Positions 1 to 5,334 of a stretch of DNA of 5,771 nucleotides are shown here, one piece after another. The position numbers and the translations under genes are program-made. Source of the DNA: Deltaproteobacteria bacterium (GTDB lineage: Bacteria; Myxococcota_A; UBA9042; DTJE01); assembly GCA_013151875.1 (NCBI GenBank), contig JAADHL010000299.1, forward strand, positions 1-5,771, read 5' to 3'. The notes beneath the pieces were generated by a model. The model did not search any database. It saw nothing but the letters and a program-made list of their open reading frames with translations, and was not told where the DNA came from. Position 1 is the stretch's first letter, and every line of letters starts with the position of its first letter.

Positions 1-119
1 CCAAGTGCAAGGATGACGCGGACTGCCTGGACCCAGATCGGCCCCTATGCCAGAAACCCCCGGGAGGCGCCGGCTTCTGCGCCCCGTCCGATTTCGCCTG
101 CTGCTGGTTCTGCCTATAG
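1..119 (+). CDS. Cysteine-rich protein, C-terminal end only
   Basis: This is the last 38 residues of a gene that starts before the window; the first full codon is at 3 and the TAG stop is at 117-119. The peptide has seven cysteines in 38 residues (C-x5-C-x7-C-x9-C-x6-CC-x2-C) and ends in CCWFCL. The cysteine-dense frame, against ordinary composition in the other frames, is the reason for calling it. A C-x5-C unit with Asp before the second Cys, followed by a later Gly-x-Cys, also occurs near the N-terminus of the lipoprotein at 5335, so the two are probably related in style: extracytoplasmic, disulfide-rich proteins. The function is unknown and the missing N-terminus hides any signal peptide. 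It converges on the amidohydrolase at 390-3845. No good terminator with a T-run follows it. Confidence 0.6.
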   Translation, partial: KCKDDADCLDPDRPLCQKPPGGAGFCAPSDFACCWFCL

Positions 120-155
120 GCTGAATTACGGACAAACCGTCCCATTCTCGCAGAG

Positions 156-173
156 ATTCGGCAGGGTCCAGAA
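156..173 (+). repeat. 18-bp direct repeat, copy 1
   Basis: ATTCGGCAGGGTCCAGAA occurs here and again, identically, at 311-328, 155 bp downstream. Both copies have an AGAG within a few bases upstream. The pair encloses the hairpin at 201-251. Two exact 18-mers within 175 bp of non-coding DNA are unlikely by chance, but the nature of the repeat (element end, duplicated target, protein site) cannot be told from this window. Confidence 0.7.
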
Positions 174-200
174 CTTAACTCGGAAAATTCCCAAAACCCC

Positions 201-251
201 TCCCAGGTTAATTTCCCGGGCGAGAATCCGGCCTCGAAAACCAACCTGGGA
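201..251. repeat. Imperfect palindromic repeat, REP/MITE-like hairpin
   Basis: The outer arms TCCCAGGTT (201-209) and AACCTGGGA (243-251) are perfect 9-bp complements. Inside them TTT (212-214) pairs with AAA (238-240), and CGAG (221-224) pairs with CTCG (233-236) around an 8-nt loop. The left arm is part of TCCCAGGTTAATTTC (201-215), a 15-mer also present at 3972-3986 and 4007-4021. A folded unit of this size with dispersed copies resembles REP or BIME sequences or a small MITE. No transposase is present in the window to confirm a family. It could also act as a processing or termination structure between the converging genes, although no T-run follows it on either strand. Confidence 0.6.
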
Positions 252-253
252 CG

Positions 254-269
254 GGAAGTAAGGAAGTAA
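254..269 (+). repeat. 8-bp tandem repeat GGAAGTAA x2
   Basis: Two head-to-tail copies of GGAAGTAA start two bases after the right arm of the 201-251 hairpin. The other repeat site has a comparable arrangement: on the minus strand a purine-rich 12-bp tandem (3944-3967) follows the same AACCTGGGA arm. The shared layout suggests that the tandem belongs to the repeat element. Confidence 0.45.
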
Positions 270-310
270 GTGTGAAAACATAAGCACCCGCTGACCGTAC
301 GGAAAGAGAC

Positions 311-328
311 ATTCGGCAGGGTCCAGAA
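311..328 (+). repeat. 18-bp direct repeat, copy 2
   Basis: Second exact copy of the 18-mer at 156-173. It lies about 62 bp beyond the amidohydrolase stop codon (read on the minus strand). Confidence 0.7.
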
Positions 329-365
329 GGGCCGGAAACAGGAACATGGTTTTCATGGCGTGCGT

Positions 366-385
366 CGGCCGGATGGCGGGCCGGC
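366..385 (-). terminator. GC-rich stem-loop after the amidohydrolase stop, weak terminator candidate
   Basis: CGGCC (366-370) can pair with GGCCG (379-383) around an 8-nt loop; a shifted pairing GCCGG (368-372) with CCGGC (381-385) is about equally good. It begins a few bases past the amidohydrolase stop codon on the minus strand. No T-run follows, so it does not fit a classical intrinsic terminator and may only protect the 3' end or pause polymerase. Confidence 0.25.
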
Positions 386-389
386 TACG

Positions 390-3300
390 TCAGGTTTCGG
401 CCTGATACACGGGCACTCCACCCACCAGGGTCGTCGCCGGTCGGAACTTGCGTATGAAGGTGTTTACCGTTTCTATCCGATCCATGTCGTCCACGTCCCC
501 TGCGTTGCGGCCCAGGTCCTCCAGGTTCATCCCGGCCGGACCCTTGATGGCCAATGGATTGCTTCGCCAGACCACGAGGTCCGCAAACCAGCCCGGGTCG
601 GATGAACCGGCCCTTGGAACGGCCACCGCGCCCATCTCGCGGTCCAATCCCGCTACATAGGCGGCCCAGAATGTCATGGAGCACAGTGTCTGCTGCACCG
701 AAAGCTGCATGGGGTTGCCCGAAGCACTCAGGCCCAGTGGGGCATACACGCGCCCCGCCAGGTAGTCAGGCGGCCAGTCTTCAGGGGACCTGCCCGGGAC
801 CCGATCCAGCCAATCCTGGGGGTTGATCTCCAGGGGAGTGCGTGCAACCGATCCAATGACCGTCAAAGCGGGTCTGGGGTCCCGCTGCGAAGGCGGATCA
901 GTGTTCACCGTGAACGGGACGCCCCGGTCCATGAAAAGGGGGCACGGCATACAGTGTTCGACCCGTGGACGCTCGGGCACGCCCTCCCAGAATGCATCAT
1001 CGCCCTCGTGCGGGATCTCCCACAGTTCCTGGGCGTCCGGGAAAGCCCGCATCCTGATGGCGTCGCCGTCCAGGACCAGCAGCACCGGCTGGGTCGAAAA
1101 GACGACGTTGCTCGTGCCAGGCGCATTGTCGGTGTTCAGGCCATGGTCCCGTCCGGTCACGTCCTCCATTACGATGGGCGATACATTTAGCAGGTGTTCC
1201 ACCCGGAAGCGCTCGTCCTGGAATTTCGAACGCACGCGCGACAGGTCCGTATCCACCCTGACCGCGTCCTTCCAGTGGTCCGGCAGGGCTTCATAGTCGT
1301 TCGGCAGGGTCTCGACCTCGTCACGAAGCTGTCGAATGGCGCGCACGTACAGGTCCACGGCCCCGTCCCCGATACAGTGGCACACAGTCTGCGCCGGCAG
1401 GTCCGGGGCGCCCTCTGGAAGGCTGGTGCGGGATACCCAGATCCGGATGAGCGCAATCAGGGTCCGCCTGTACCCGCTCTGAACCTGATCGACAAGGGCC
1501 TTTACCTTGGCCGCGAACACGCCCGCCGGGTCCAAGTCGGACAACAGCAACTTTTTCGGCCACGCCTGCCTGTTCATGGCAATCACGTCCGCTCGTAATG
1601 CGTCGGTGTCCACGGTCAGGTCCAGCCAGCGGACCACCCCCCGGCGCAGGAACGACCAGTCGGTCCCGATGGCGGGGTTGTGGAATGAAGACGCAGGGTC
1701 CGATTCCCGGACCAGCCAGTACAGGACGGCCGACTCCCGGCTGGTGAACTCCTGTTCCTGGTCGTTGGTCATGGTCAGCAGCCCGAACCCATGATTGCTG
1801 AATACGATGTCGTTCCCGTCTTCATCCTTGACCTTGACCGGATCGTCGCGCCTCGGCTTTGCCAGCGGGGCATTGCTGAACAAGGTTCTCGCCCCGGTCC
1901 CGCCGTCAAGCTGGAGCTTCCAGCCAAGCCATCGCACCCACCCGGGTCCGTCCGGATGGCCGTCGGGAGGGCGCAGGCGTTGTACGTCGAATCCCACGTC
2001 AGGGTCCGCTGCGAGGCCCATGACCTCATCAAGCCCGGCCGCGTTTTCGATGTAATAGTACATACCGAGCCGCAGGTTGAAGTCCCCGGTGGGCACCGAG
2101 TCGTCCAGTCCGTGGACCGCATAGAAGTCGTCGCCCGGCACCTGTCGATGGTCGTAGGACAGGCCCAGACATGAATCGAACTCCTGGGTGGACGTGTTCC
2201 GCCGGTAGAACATGATGTCCTGCATGGCGGTCAGGCCGTGACGATGGCACCAACGGGCCAGATTACGCCTGAATCTCATCCCATCCTCTACCGTTGGCGG
2301 ATCCACCACCAGGGTCGAGAGCATGTCCCGCATCACGTAGTGTTCGGCGTACCCGTCCGGTCGCCAGAAGCCCTTGCCGAACTCGCCGTCGTGAAAGTAC
2401 TGGATCAATCCGCGTTCAGAGCCATTGTACCAGTTGGTGCCGTGGGGATTTTTTCGAGGGTCCCAGAAACCATAGGCAAGGGCCTCGTTCGTCTGGGCCT
2501 CACCCCAGAAGGAGGCTGCCGACGACCATGCATCATCCGATATGCATGGCACGATGGTCCGGTAGAAAGGAACAACGCGCACGGGTGTGTCGGGAACGAC
2601 AAGCAACCTGTCGGCCACCGTGGAAAGCATGGGGACCCCGTGGAACCCGACTTCATCGGCACTGACGACCATGAAGGGTACGTGGGCGGCCCCCCCGGGG
2701 GCGCTCTCTACGACCACGTCCACAGGGGCGGGCAGGCCCATGGCCCTCAAGGCGTCCACGTCCGGGGACGGCCCCTCGAAAGTGAATGTCCATGCAGGGT
2801 CCTCATCGGGGGAAACGGGGCGCGACCAGGCGGACAGTCGTATCTCTTGGAAACGCGCGCCTTCCACGGTTTCCTGGTGCTGGTTGAACCGCTCCAGCAG
2901 CGCCGAGTTGTACCAGCACGCCTGGCCGCTGGTGTGCACCAAGAGGGCCGCGGCGGTGTCATAGTCCATGGCGGGCCAGGTGGATGGGTCGGACGCCGTC
3001 TCGACAGGGGCCTGGAACCCGGCCGGGGCCTGTCCGATCCGGTTGGGCAGGTAGTCGAGGTTGTATTCCGACGCCTCGCAGGAACCCACGGCCTTGAACA
3101 AGAACGTTCTGTCGGGCTCATCGTCGATCTGGGTGGTCCACAGGCCGTGCAGATATACGCGGTCACGGCCCTCCTGCGCCAGCCATGGATTGACGTCGGC
3201 CAGAATGGACCACAGGGAAACCCTCGGGGCGACACGACCCCAGGTGGCCGTGTCAGTGTAGTACTTCGGGTCGCCGATGTCCGCGTAGAACCCGAACCGC

Positions 3301-3845
3301 TGGTCCTTGTCCGGCAGCTTCTTGGACCAACTGGACACGTGAAAGTGGTCGTCGATAAGGCCAGGAGTCACCACGGCGCCATCAAGATCAACATAGTCCC
3401 CCTCATCTGGCTCGTTTTCCACCAGACCCATCATCCGCCAGATTTCACGGATCTGCGGCTCCGTCAGCCCCGGGGGGATTGGGGCCTCGTCCGTCAGCAG
3501 ACTGGGGATTTCTTCAATGGGCAGGGCCCTTGCAAGGCCAACCGTCGGGTCGTCGTCCAGGGGAGGGTAGACCCCGGCTATCCTCCCGGTTTCGGGATCC
3601 ACCAGCACTGCGTGGACCGCGTACAGGCGATGCCTTTCTTCCGGGTCATTCGGATCCGAGACCCGGTAGGGATGCGCTGTCAGTATGTGTCCATTGTACA
3701 GGCACCTCAGGCGTTGCGACGACGGCGCCGAGACGTTGGTCCCGCGGGAACAGCCCAGGCCCACTTTGCCGATGGCCGGTCCGGCTACAACGGTCCAACC
3801 AACGACCTTCAGGAACTTCCGCCGATCCAGGTCTACTTCGTTCAT
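390..3845 (-). CDS. Tat-exported, oversized YtcJ-like amidohydrolase (Amidohydro_3)
   Basis: 1151 residues on the minus strand. The N-terminus carries a twin-arginine signal (DRRKFLK at 7-13, then a hydrophobic stretch), predicting folded export. GLGC at 29-32 is a poor but possible lipobox, so it may be a lipoprotein. Family landmarks appear in order: PGLIDDHFH (161-169, metal-binding H167 and H169); HTSGQACWYNSALL (304-317); HGLTAMQD (536-543); KLQLDGGTGART (643-654); HCIGDGAVD (823-831); RFRVEH (879-884, H884); STQP (917-920); NTDPP (981-985, D983 as probable catalytic/metal Asp); and the C-terminal WFADLVVW and TTLVGGVPVY of the composite sandwich domain. All expected core residues are kept, so it should be an active metal-dependent hydrolase of a C-N or similar bond; the substrate is not predictable. 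Usual members are about 500-650 residues. The excess lies between HxH and HGLT (about 370 residues) and between the LDGG and HCIGD motifs (about 175). The frame is uninterrupted. It is monocistronic, with its own RBS and a probable promoter. The start is supported by the Tat motif at residue 7 and the RBS. Confidence 0.93.
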   Translation of the reverse strand: MNEVDLDRRKFLKVVGWTVVAGPAIGKVGLGCSRGTNVSAPSSQRLRCLYNGHILTAHPYRVSDPNDPEERHRLYAVHAVLVDPETGRIAGVYPPLDDDPTVGLARALPIEEIPSLLTDEAPIPPGLTEPQIREIWRMMGLVENEPDEGDYVDLDGAVVTPGLIDDHFHVSSWSKKLPDKDQRFGFYADIGDPKYYTDTATWGRVAPRVSLWSILADVNPWLAQEGRDRVYLHGLWTTQIDDEPDRTFLFKAVGSCEASEYNLDYLPNRIGQAPAGFQAPVETASDPSTWPAMDYDTAAALLVHTSGQACWYNSALLERFNQHQETVEGARFQEIRLSAWSRPVSPDEDPAWTFTFEGPSPDVDALRAMGLPAPVDVVVESAPGGAAHVPFMVVSADEVGFHGVPMLSTVADRLLVVPDTPVRVVPFYRTIVPCISDDAWSSAASFWGEAQTNEALAYGFWDPRKNPHGTNWYNGSERGLIQYFHDGEFGKGFWRPDGYAEHYVMRDMLSTLVVDPPTVEDGMRFRRNLARWCHRHGLTAMQDIMFYRRNTSTQEFDSCLGLSYDHRQVPGDDFYAVHGLDDSVPTGDFNLRLGMYYYIENAAGLDEVMGLAADPDVGFDVQRLRPPDGHPDGPGWVRWLGWKLQLDGGTGARTLFSNAPLAKPRRDDPVKVKDEDGNDIVFSNHGFGLLTMTNDQEQEFTSRESAVLYWLVRESDPASSFHNPAIGTDWSFLRRGVVRWLDLTVDTDALRADVIAMNRQAWPKKLLLSDLDPAGVFAAKVKALVDQVQSGYRRTLIALIRIWVSRTSLPEGAPDLPAQTVCHCIGDGAVDLYVRAIRQLRDEVETLPNDYEALPDHWKDAVRVDTDLSRVRSKFQDERFRVEHLLNVSPIVMEDVTGRDHGLNTDNAPGTSNVVFSTQPVLLVLDGDAIRMRAFPDAQELWEIPHEGDDAFWEGVPERPRVEHCMPCPLFMDRGVPFTVNTDPPSQRDPRPALTVIGSVARTPLEINPQDWLDRVPGRSPEDWPPDYLAGRVYAPLGLSASGNPMQLSVQQTLCSMTFWAAYVAGLDREMGAVAVPRAGSSDPGWFADLVVWRSNPLAIKGPAGMNLEDLGRNAGDVDDMDRIETVNTFIRKFRPATTLVGGVPVYQAET

Positions 3846-3850
3846 CAGAT

Positions 3851-3856
3851 CCCCCT
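3851..3856 (-). promoter_or_regulatory. Ribosome binding site of the amidohydrolase
   Basis: On the minus strand AGGGGG lies five bases before the ATG (3845-3843). This spacing and the Tat motif at residue 7 fix the start. Confidence 0.65.
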
Positions 3857-3883
3857 GTTTGGTACGGCTTCAATCCTGTCCAT

Positions 3884-3914
3884 ATTTTATCATCATAAAA
3901 ATGGTGACTGTCCA
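3884..3914 (-). promoter_or_regulatory. Putative sigma70-type promoter of the amidohydrolase
   Basis: On the minus strand TGGACA (3914-3909, five of six to TTGACA) precedes TAAAAT (3889-3884, five of six to TATAAT) with a 19-bp spacer. An overlapping GATAAA (3891-3886) gives a 17-bp spacer but a poorer -10. The stretch is clearly AT-richer than its surroundings and sits about 40 bp before the start codon. The assignment is by consensus only. Confidence 0.35.
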
Positions 3915-3943
3915 ACGATTCCGGTTCCGGACGTTCGTAACTA

Positions 3944-3967
3944 CCAGTCCTTTTTCCAGTCCTTTTT
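3944..3967. repeat. 12-bp tandem repeat CCAGTCCTTTTT x2
   Basis: Two exact head-to-tail copies run directly into the 20-bp repeat at 3969. Read on the minus strand this is a purine-rich tandem following the AACCTGGGA arm, as also seen next to the hairpin at 201-251. Confidence 0.6.
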
Positions 3968-3968
3968 T

Positions 3969-3988
3969 CCATCCCAGGTTAATTTCTG
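3969..3988 (+). repeat. 20-bp direct repeat, copy 1
   Basis: CCATCCCAGGTTAATTTCTG is repeated exactly at 4004-4023, 35 bp further on, with a 15-bp spacer. Its core TCCCAGGTTAATTTC also occurs at 201-215 on the other side of the amidohydrolase gene, in the same orientation. Unlike that copy, no AACCTGGGA partner arm is found nearby, so this site looks like a tandem or partial form of the element. Confidence 0.75.
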
Positions 3989-4003
3989 TGCGTGCCTGAC
4001 TAC

Positions 4004-4023
4004 CCATCCCAGGTTAATTTCTG
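4004..4023 (+). repeat. 20-bp direct repeat, copy 2
   Basis: Exact second copy of the 20-mer at 3969-3988. It lies about 160 bp upstream of the amidohydrolase start and 173 bp upstream of the cyclase start, outside the probable core promoter of the former. Confidence 0.75.
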
Positions 4024-4090
4024 AGCGCGATTTCCCGTTGCACTGGGCCTGGTGGAATTGGTGCGGACGTTGGACGGATTGGGCGAGATT

Positions 4091-4117
4091 GGGGTCATCA
4101 GACGATGGTTGATCCCC
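4091..4117. other. Stem-loop upstream of the cyclase gene
   Basis: GGGGTCA (4091-4097) pairs with TGATCCCC (4110-4117), with one bulged base, and TCA (4098-4100) can continue the stem with TGG (4106-4108, one G-U pair) around loop GACGA. No T-run follows. It could be an operator-like imperfect palindrome or a leader structure about 80 nt before the cyclase start; function is not established. Confidence 0.3.
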
Positions 4118-4184
4118 TGTCCGTTTCATGTCAGAGTAATAAATACAGTAAAGCGGTTCGCACCGTAACGGACTCAACAGGTCC

Positions 4185-4193
4185 AGGGGGGGG
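4185..4193 (+). promoter_or_regulatory. G-rich ribosome binding site of the cyclase, with a G8 tract
   Basis: AGGGGGGGG ends three bases before the GTG start at 4197. The first AGGGG is seven bases from the start and can act as Shine-Dalgarno. The eight consecutive Gs (4186-4193) are a mononucleotide tract inside the initiation region, so length changes would alter the SD-start spacing. Confidence 0.6.
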
Positions 4194-4196
4194 CGC

Positions 4197-5099
4197 GTGC
4201 GATACAACGACGATTTCTACAGCAATCTTCTGGACGGGTTGCACGACGGTGTGTATTTCGTAGACCTCAAACGCAGGATTCAGTACTGGAACCAGGGCGC
4301 TGAACGAATCTCCGGATACGACGCCGGCGATGTCATGGGCGCGCGTTGCATGGATGGGATCCTGATGCACGTCGATGAAAAGGGTGTCCTGCTGTGTACA
4401 AAACGCTGCCCCCTGAAACGGGCCATGGAGGACGGAAAACCGCGGAGCAAGGGAGTATACCTGCTTCACAGTTCCGGTCATCGTGTCCCGGCAAGAATTT
4501 CGGTCAGTCCCATTCGCGACGGAAAGGGACAAATCGTGGGGGGGGTAGAGACGTTTCACGAGGACAAGGAGCGGCTTGATGTGCTGCACAGGGTCAGGGA
4601 ACTGGAGTCCACGGCCTTCTTGGACCCAGTCTGCAAGGTGGCCAACCGGCGGCAGGCCGAGATGGTCGTCGATTCGACCCTACGGGAGTTCAAGAGGTAT
4701 GGTTGGCCGTTCGGACTCCTTTTCATGGACATTGACCGATTCAAGCGGATAAACGACACGAATGGTCACCGCGTAGGGGACAAGGTATTGCGGATGGTGG
4801 CCAAGACCCTGATCGGGAATATCCGGCCATTCGATTTCGTCGGTCGCTGGGGCGGCGAAGAATTCGTGGCCACGGTCAAGAACGTGGATGAAACCACTCT
4901 TCGGTCCATCGCCGAGAAACTACGGGCCTTGGTCGAACACTCCGCCATCAGGGTCGGCAGAAAAAAGGTTTCCGTGACCCTGTCCATAGGAGCCACGATG
5001 GTAAGGTCCGGGGATACCTTCAGATCCATTCTGGACCGCGCAGATGGCCTCATGTACCAGTGCAAGGAAAACGGTCGCAATCGGGTCATAATGGGTTGA
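4197..5099 (+). CDS. PAS-GGDEF diguanylate cyclase
   Basis: 300 residues, predicted soluble and cytoplasmic with no membrane segment. The PAS sensor domain spans about 5-125 and a short helical linker about 120-140 leads to a GGDEF domain (about 140-300) that makes c-di-GMP from two GTP. The catalytic motif is GGEEF (219-223). D178, N186 and D195 match the metal- and base-binding positions of PleD in spacing, and RPFD (210-213), five residues before GGEEF, is an intact inhibitory I-site. The usual DxLTGLxNR opening is replaced by DPVCKVANR (143-151), a divergent form. In the PAS domain C51, H58, C67 and C71 (C-x6-H-x8-C-x3-C) could hold a metal or sense redox state; from memory, similar LC-x3-CPL PAS domains are common in deltaproteobacterial sensors. 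The start is GTG: an in-frame TAA at 4149 blocks extension, the SD fits, and the first internal ATG would cut into the PAS. It is transcribed alone, divergent from the amidohydrolase. A second G8 tract lies at 4538-4545. Confidence 0.93.
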   Translation: MRYNDDFYSNLLDGLHDGVYFVDLKRRIQYWNQGAERISGYDAGDVMGARCMDGILMHVDEKGVLLCTKRCPLKRAMEDGKPRSKGVYLLHSSGHRVPARISVSPIRDGKGQIVGGVETFHEDKERLDVLHRVRELESTAFLDPVCKVANRRQAEMVVDSTLREFKRYGWPFGLLFMDIDRFKRINDTNGHRVGDKVLRMVAKTLIGNIRPFDFVGRWGGEEFVATVKNVDETTLRSIAEKLRALVEHSAIRVGRKKVSVTLSIGATMVRSGDTFRSILDRADGLMYQCKENGRNRVIMG

Positions 5100-5141
5100 C
5101 GGAATCCGGACTGTGGAAAAGCCATCCCGGGTGAAACCATC

Positions 5142-5168
5142 TGGGGAAGAGGCAAAAAGCCTTCCCCA
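5142..5168. terminator. Strong hairpin downstream of the cyclase, non-canonical terminator candidate
   Basis: TGGGGAA (5142-5148) pairs with TTCCCCA (5162-5168), then GGC (5151-5153) pairs with GCC (5159-5161) after a two-base GA bulge, closing an AAAAA loop. It lies 43 nt past the cyclase stop, a natural place for transcript end. It is followed by an A-run rather than a T-run on the plus strand, and no T-run follows it on the minus strand, so classical intrinsic termination is doubtful. Confidence 0.4.
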
Positions 5169-5236
5169 AAAAACCTACGCAGAAATCAACTTGTAGGGTC
5201 AATCTGGATCGGGATCGGGTCAACATTCGCCTCATT

Positions 5237-5286
5237 TTTACAATACCTTTACAAACTTTCCCGCGAGGCAAACAGATTCTTTACAA
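5237..5286 (+). promoter_or_regulatory. AT-rich leader with three TTTACAA motifs, probable promoter region of the lipoprotein
   Basis: TTTACAA occurs at 5237-5243, 5248-5254 and 5280-5286 upstream of the lipoprotein start. TTTACA is five of six to the -35 consensus and TACAAT (5239-5244) five of six to the -10, but no pair with 16-18 bp spacing is convincing. The cluster marks the likely promoter or an activator-binding stretch without defining exact boxes. Confidence 0.3.
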
Positions 5287-5321
5287 GAGTTCCCTATCGT
5301 AATGGAGCGAAGATTTGAAGC

Positions 5322-5326
5322 AGGAG
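5322..5326 (+). promoter_or_regulatory. Ribosome binding site of the lipoprotein
   Basis: AGGAG lies eight bases before ATG 5335 and selects it over the in-frame ATG at 5302, which lacks an SD and would add an 11-residue charged extension before the signal peptide. Confidence 0.65.
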
Positions 5327-5334
5327 AACACGGA

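Larger units (their letters stand above)
120..389. other. Convergent intergenic region rich in repeats
   Basis: This gap between two converging genes holds no gene I can support. It contains an 18-bp direct repeat in two copies, a 51-nt imperfect hairpin between them, an 8-bp tandem repeat just right of the hairpin, and a GC-rich stem-loop next to the amidohydrolase stop codon. The only open frames here run through the repeats and look fortuitous. Its likely roles are transcription end for both flanking genes and a landing site for a small repetitive element. Confidence 0.6.
3846..4196. other. Divergent intergenic region (351 bp)
   Basis: This gap separates the amidohydrolase (leftward) from the diguanylate cyclase (rightward). 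From left to right it holds the amidohydrolase RBS and promoter candidate, a doubled TTCCGG (3919-3930), a 12-bp tandem repeat, two 20-bp direct repeats, a stem-loop at 4091-4117, an AT-rich stretch (4136-4152), and the G-rich RBS of the cyclase. No convincing -35/-10 pair for the cyclase stands out. Open frames across the gap are repeat-derived and not supported as genes. Confidence 0.6.

Noticed and set aside
13..261. Plus-strand 82-codon open frame at the left edge
   Set aside because: It overlaps the cysteine-rich gene end in another frame and continues through repeats; composition is Arg/Pro-rich as expected of an off-frame translation.
126..356. Minus-strand 76-codon open frame in the left intergenic region
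   Set aside because: It runs through the 18-bp repeats and the hairpin, so its peptide is a translation of repeats; no RBS or family signal supports it.
2690..2701. C7G5 run inside the amidohydrolase gene as a phase-variation tract
   Set aside because: It is interrupted by the C/G switch and encodes ordinary Pro-Gly-Gly-Ala residues in frame; GC-rich codon choice explains it.
3969..4023. Possible minimal CRISPR (two 20-bp repeats with a 15-bp spacer)
   Set aside because: Repeats and spacer are too short, only two units exist, a core copy occurs 3.8 kb away in a hairpin, and there are no cas genes.
4050..4064. Sigma54-like GG-N10-GC upstream of the cyclase
   Set aside because: Only the GG/GC spacing and TGG match; the rest of the -24 element is absent, and it would leave a leader of about 120 nt. 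Chance match is likely in GC-rich DNA.
2238..4112. Long plus-strand open frame (624 codons) antisense to the amidohydrolase
   Set aside because: It is the mirror of a high-GC gene with strongly biased third positions. It has no recognisable motif and continues into the repeat-bearing intergenic DNA, while the opposite strand shows a complete, motif-rich enzyme.
3941..4207. Minus-strand 88-codon open frame in the divergent intergenic region
   Set aside because: Its C-terminal half is the translation of the 20-bp direct repeats and the 12-bp tandem, and it overlaps the start of the cyclase; best explained by the repeats.
5142..5168. Classical Rho-independent terminator for the cyclase
   Set aside because: The stem is good but followed by an A-run, with no T-run downstream on either strand, so it is reported only as a hairpin and non-canonical candidate.
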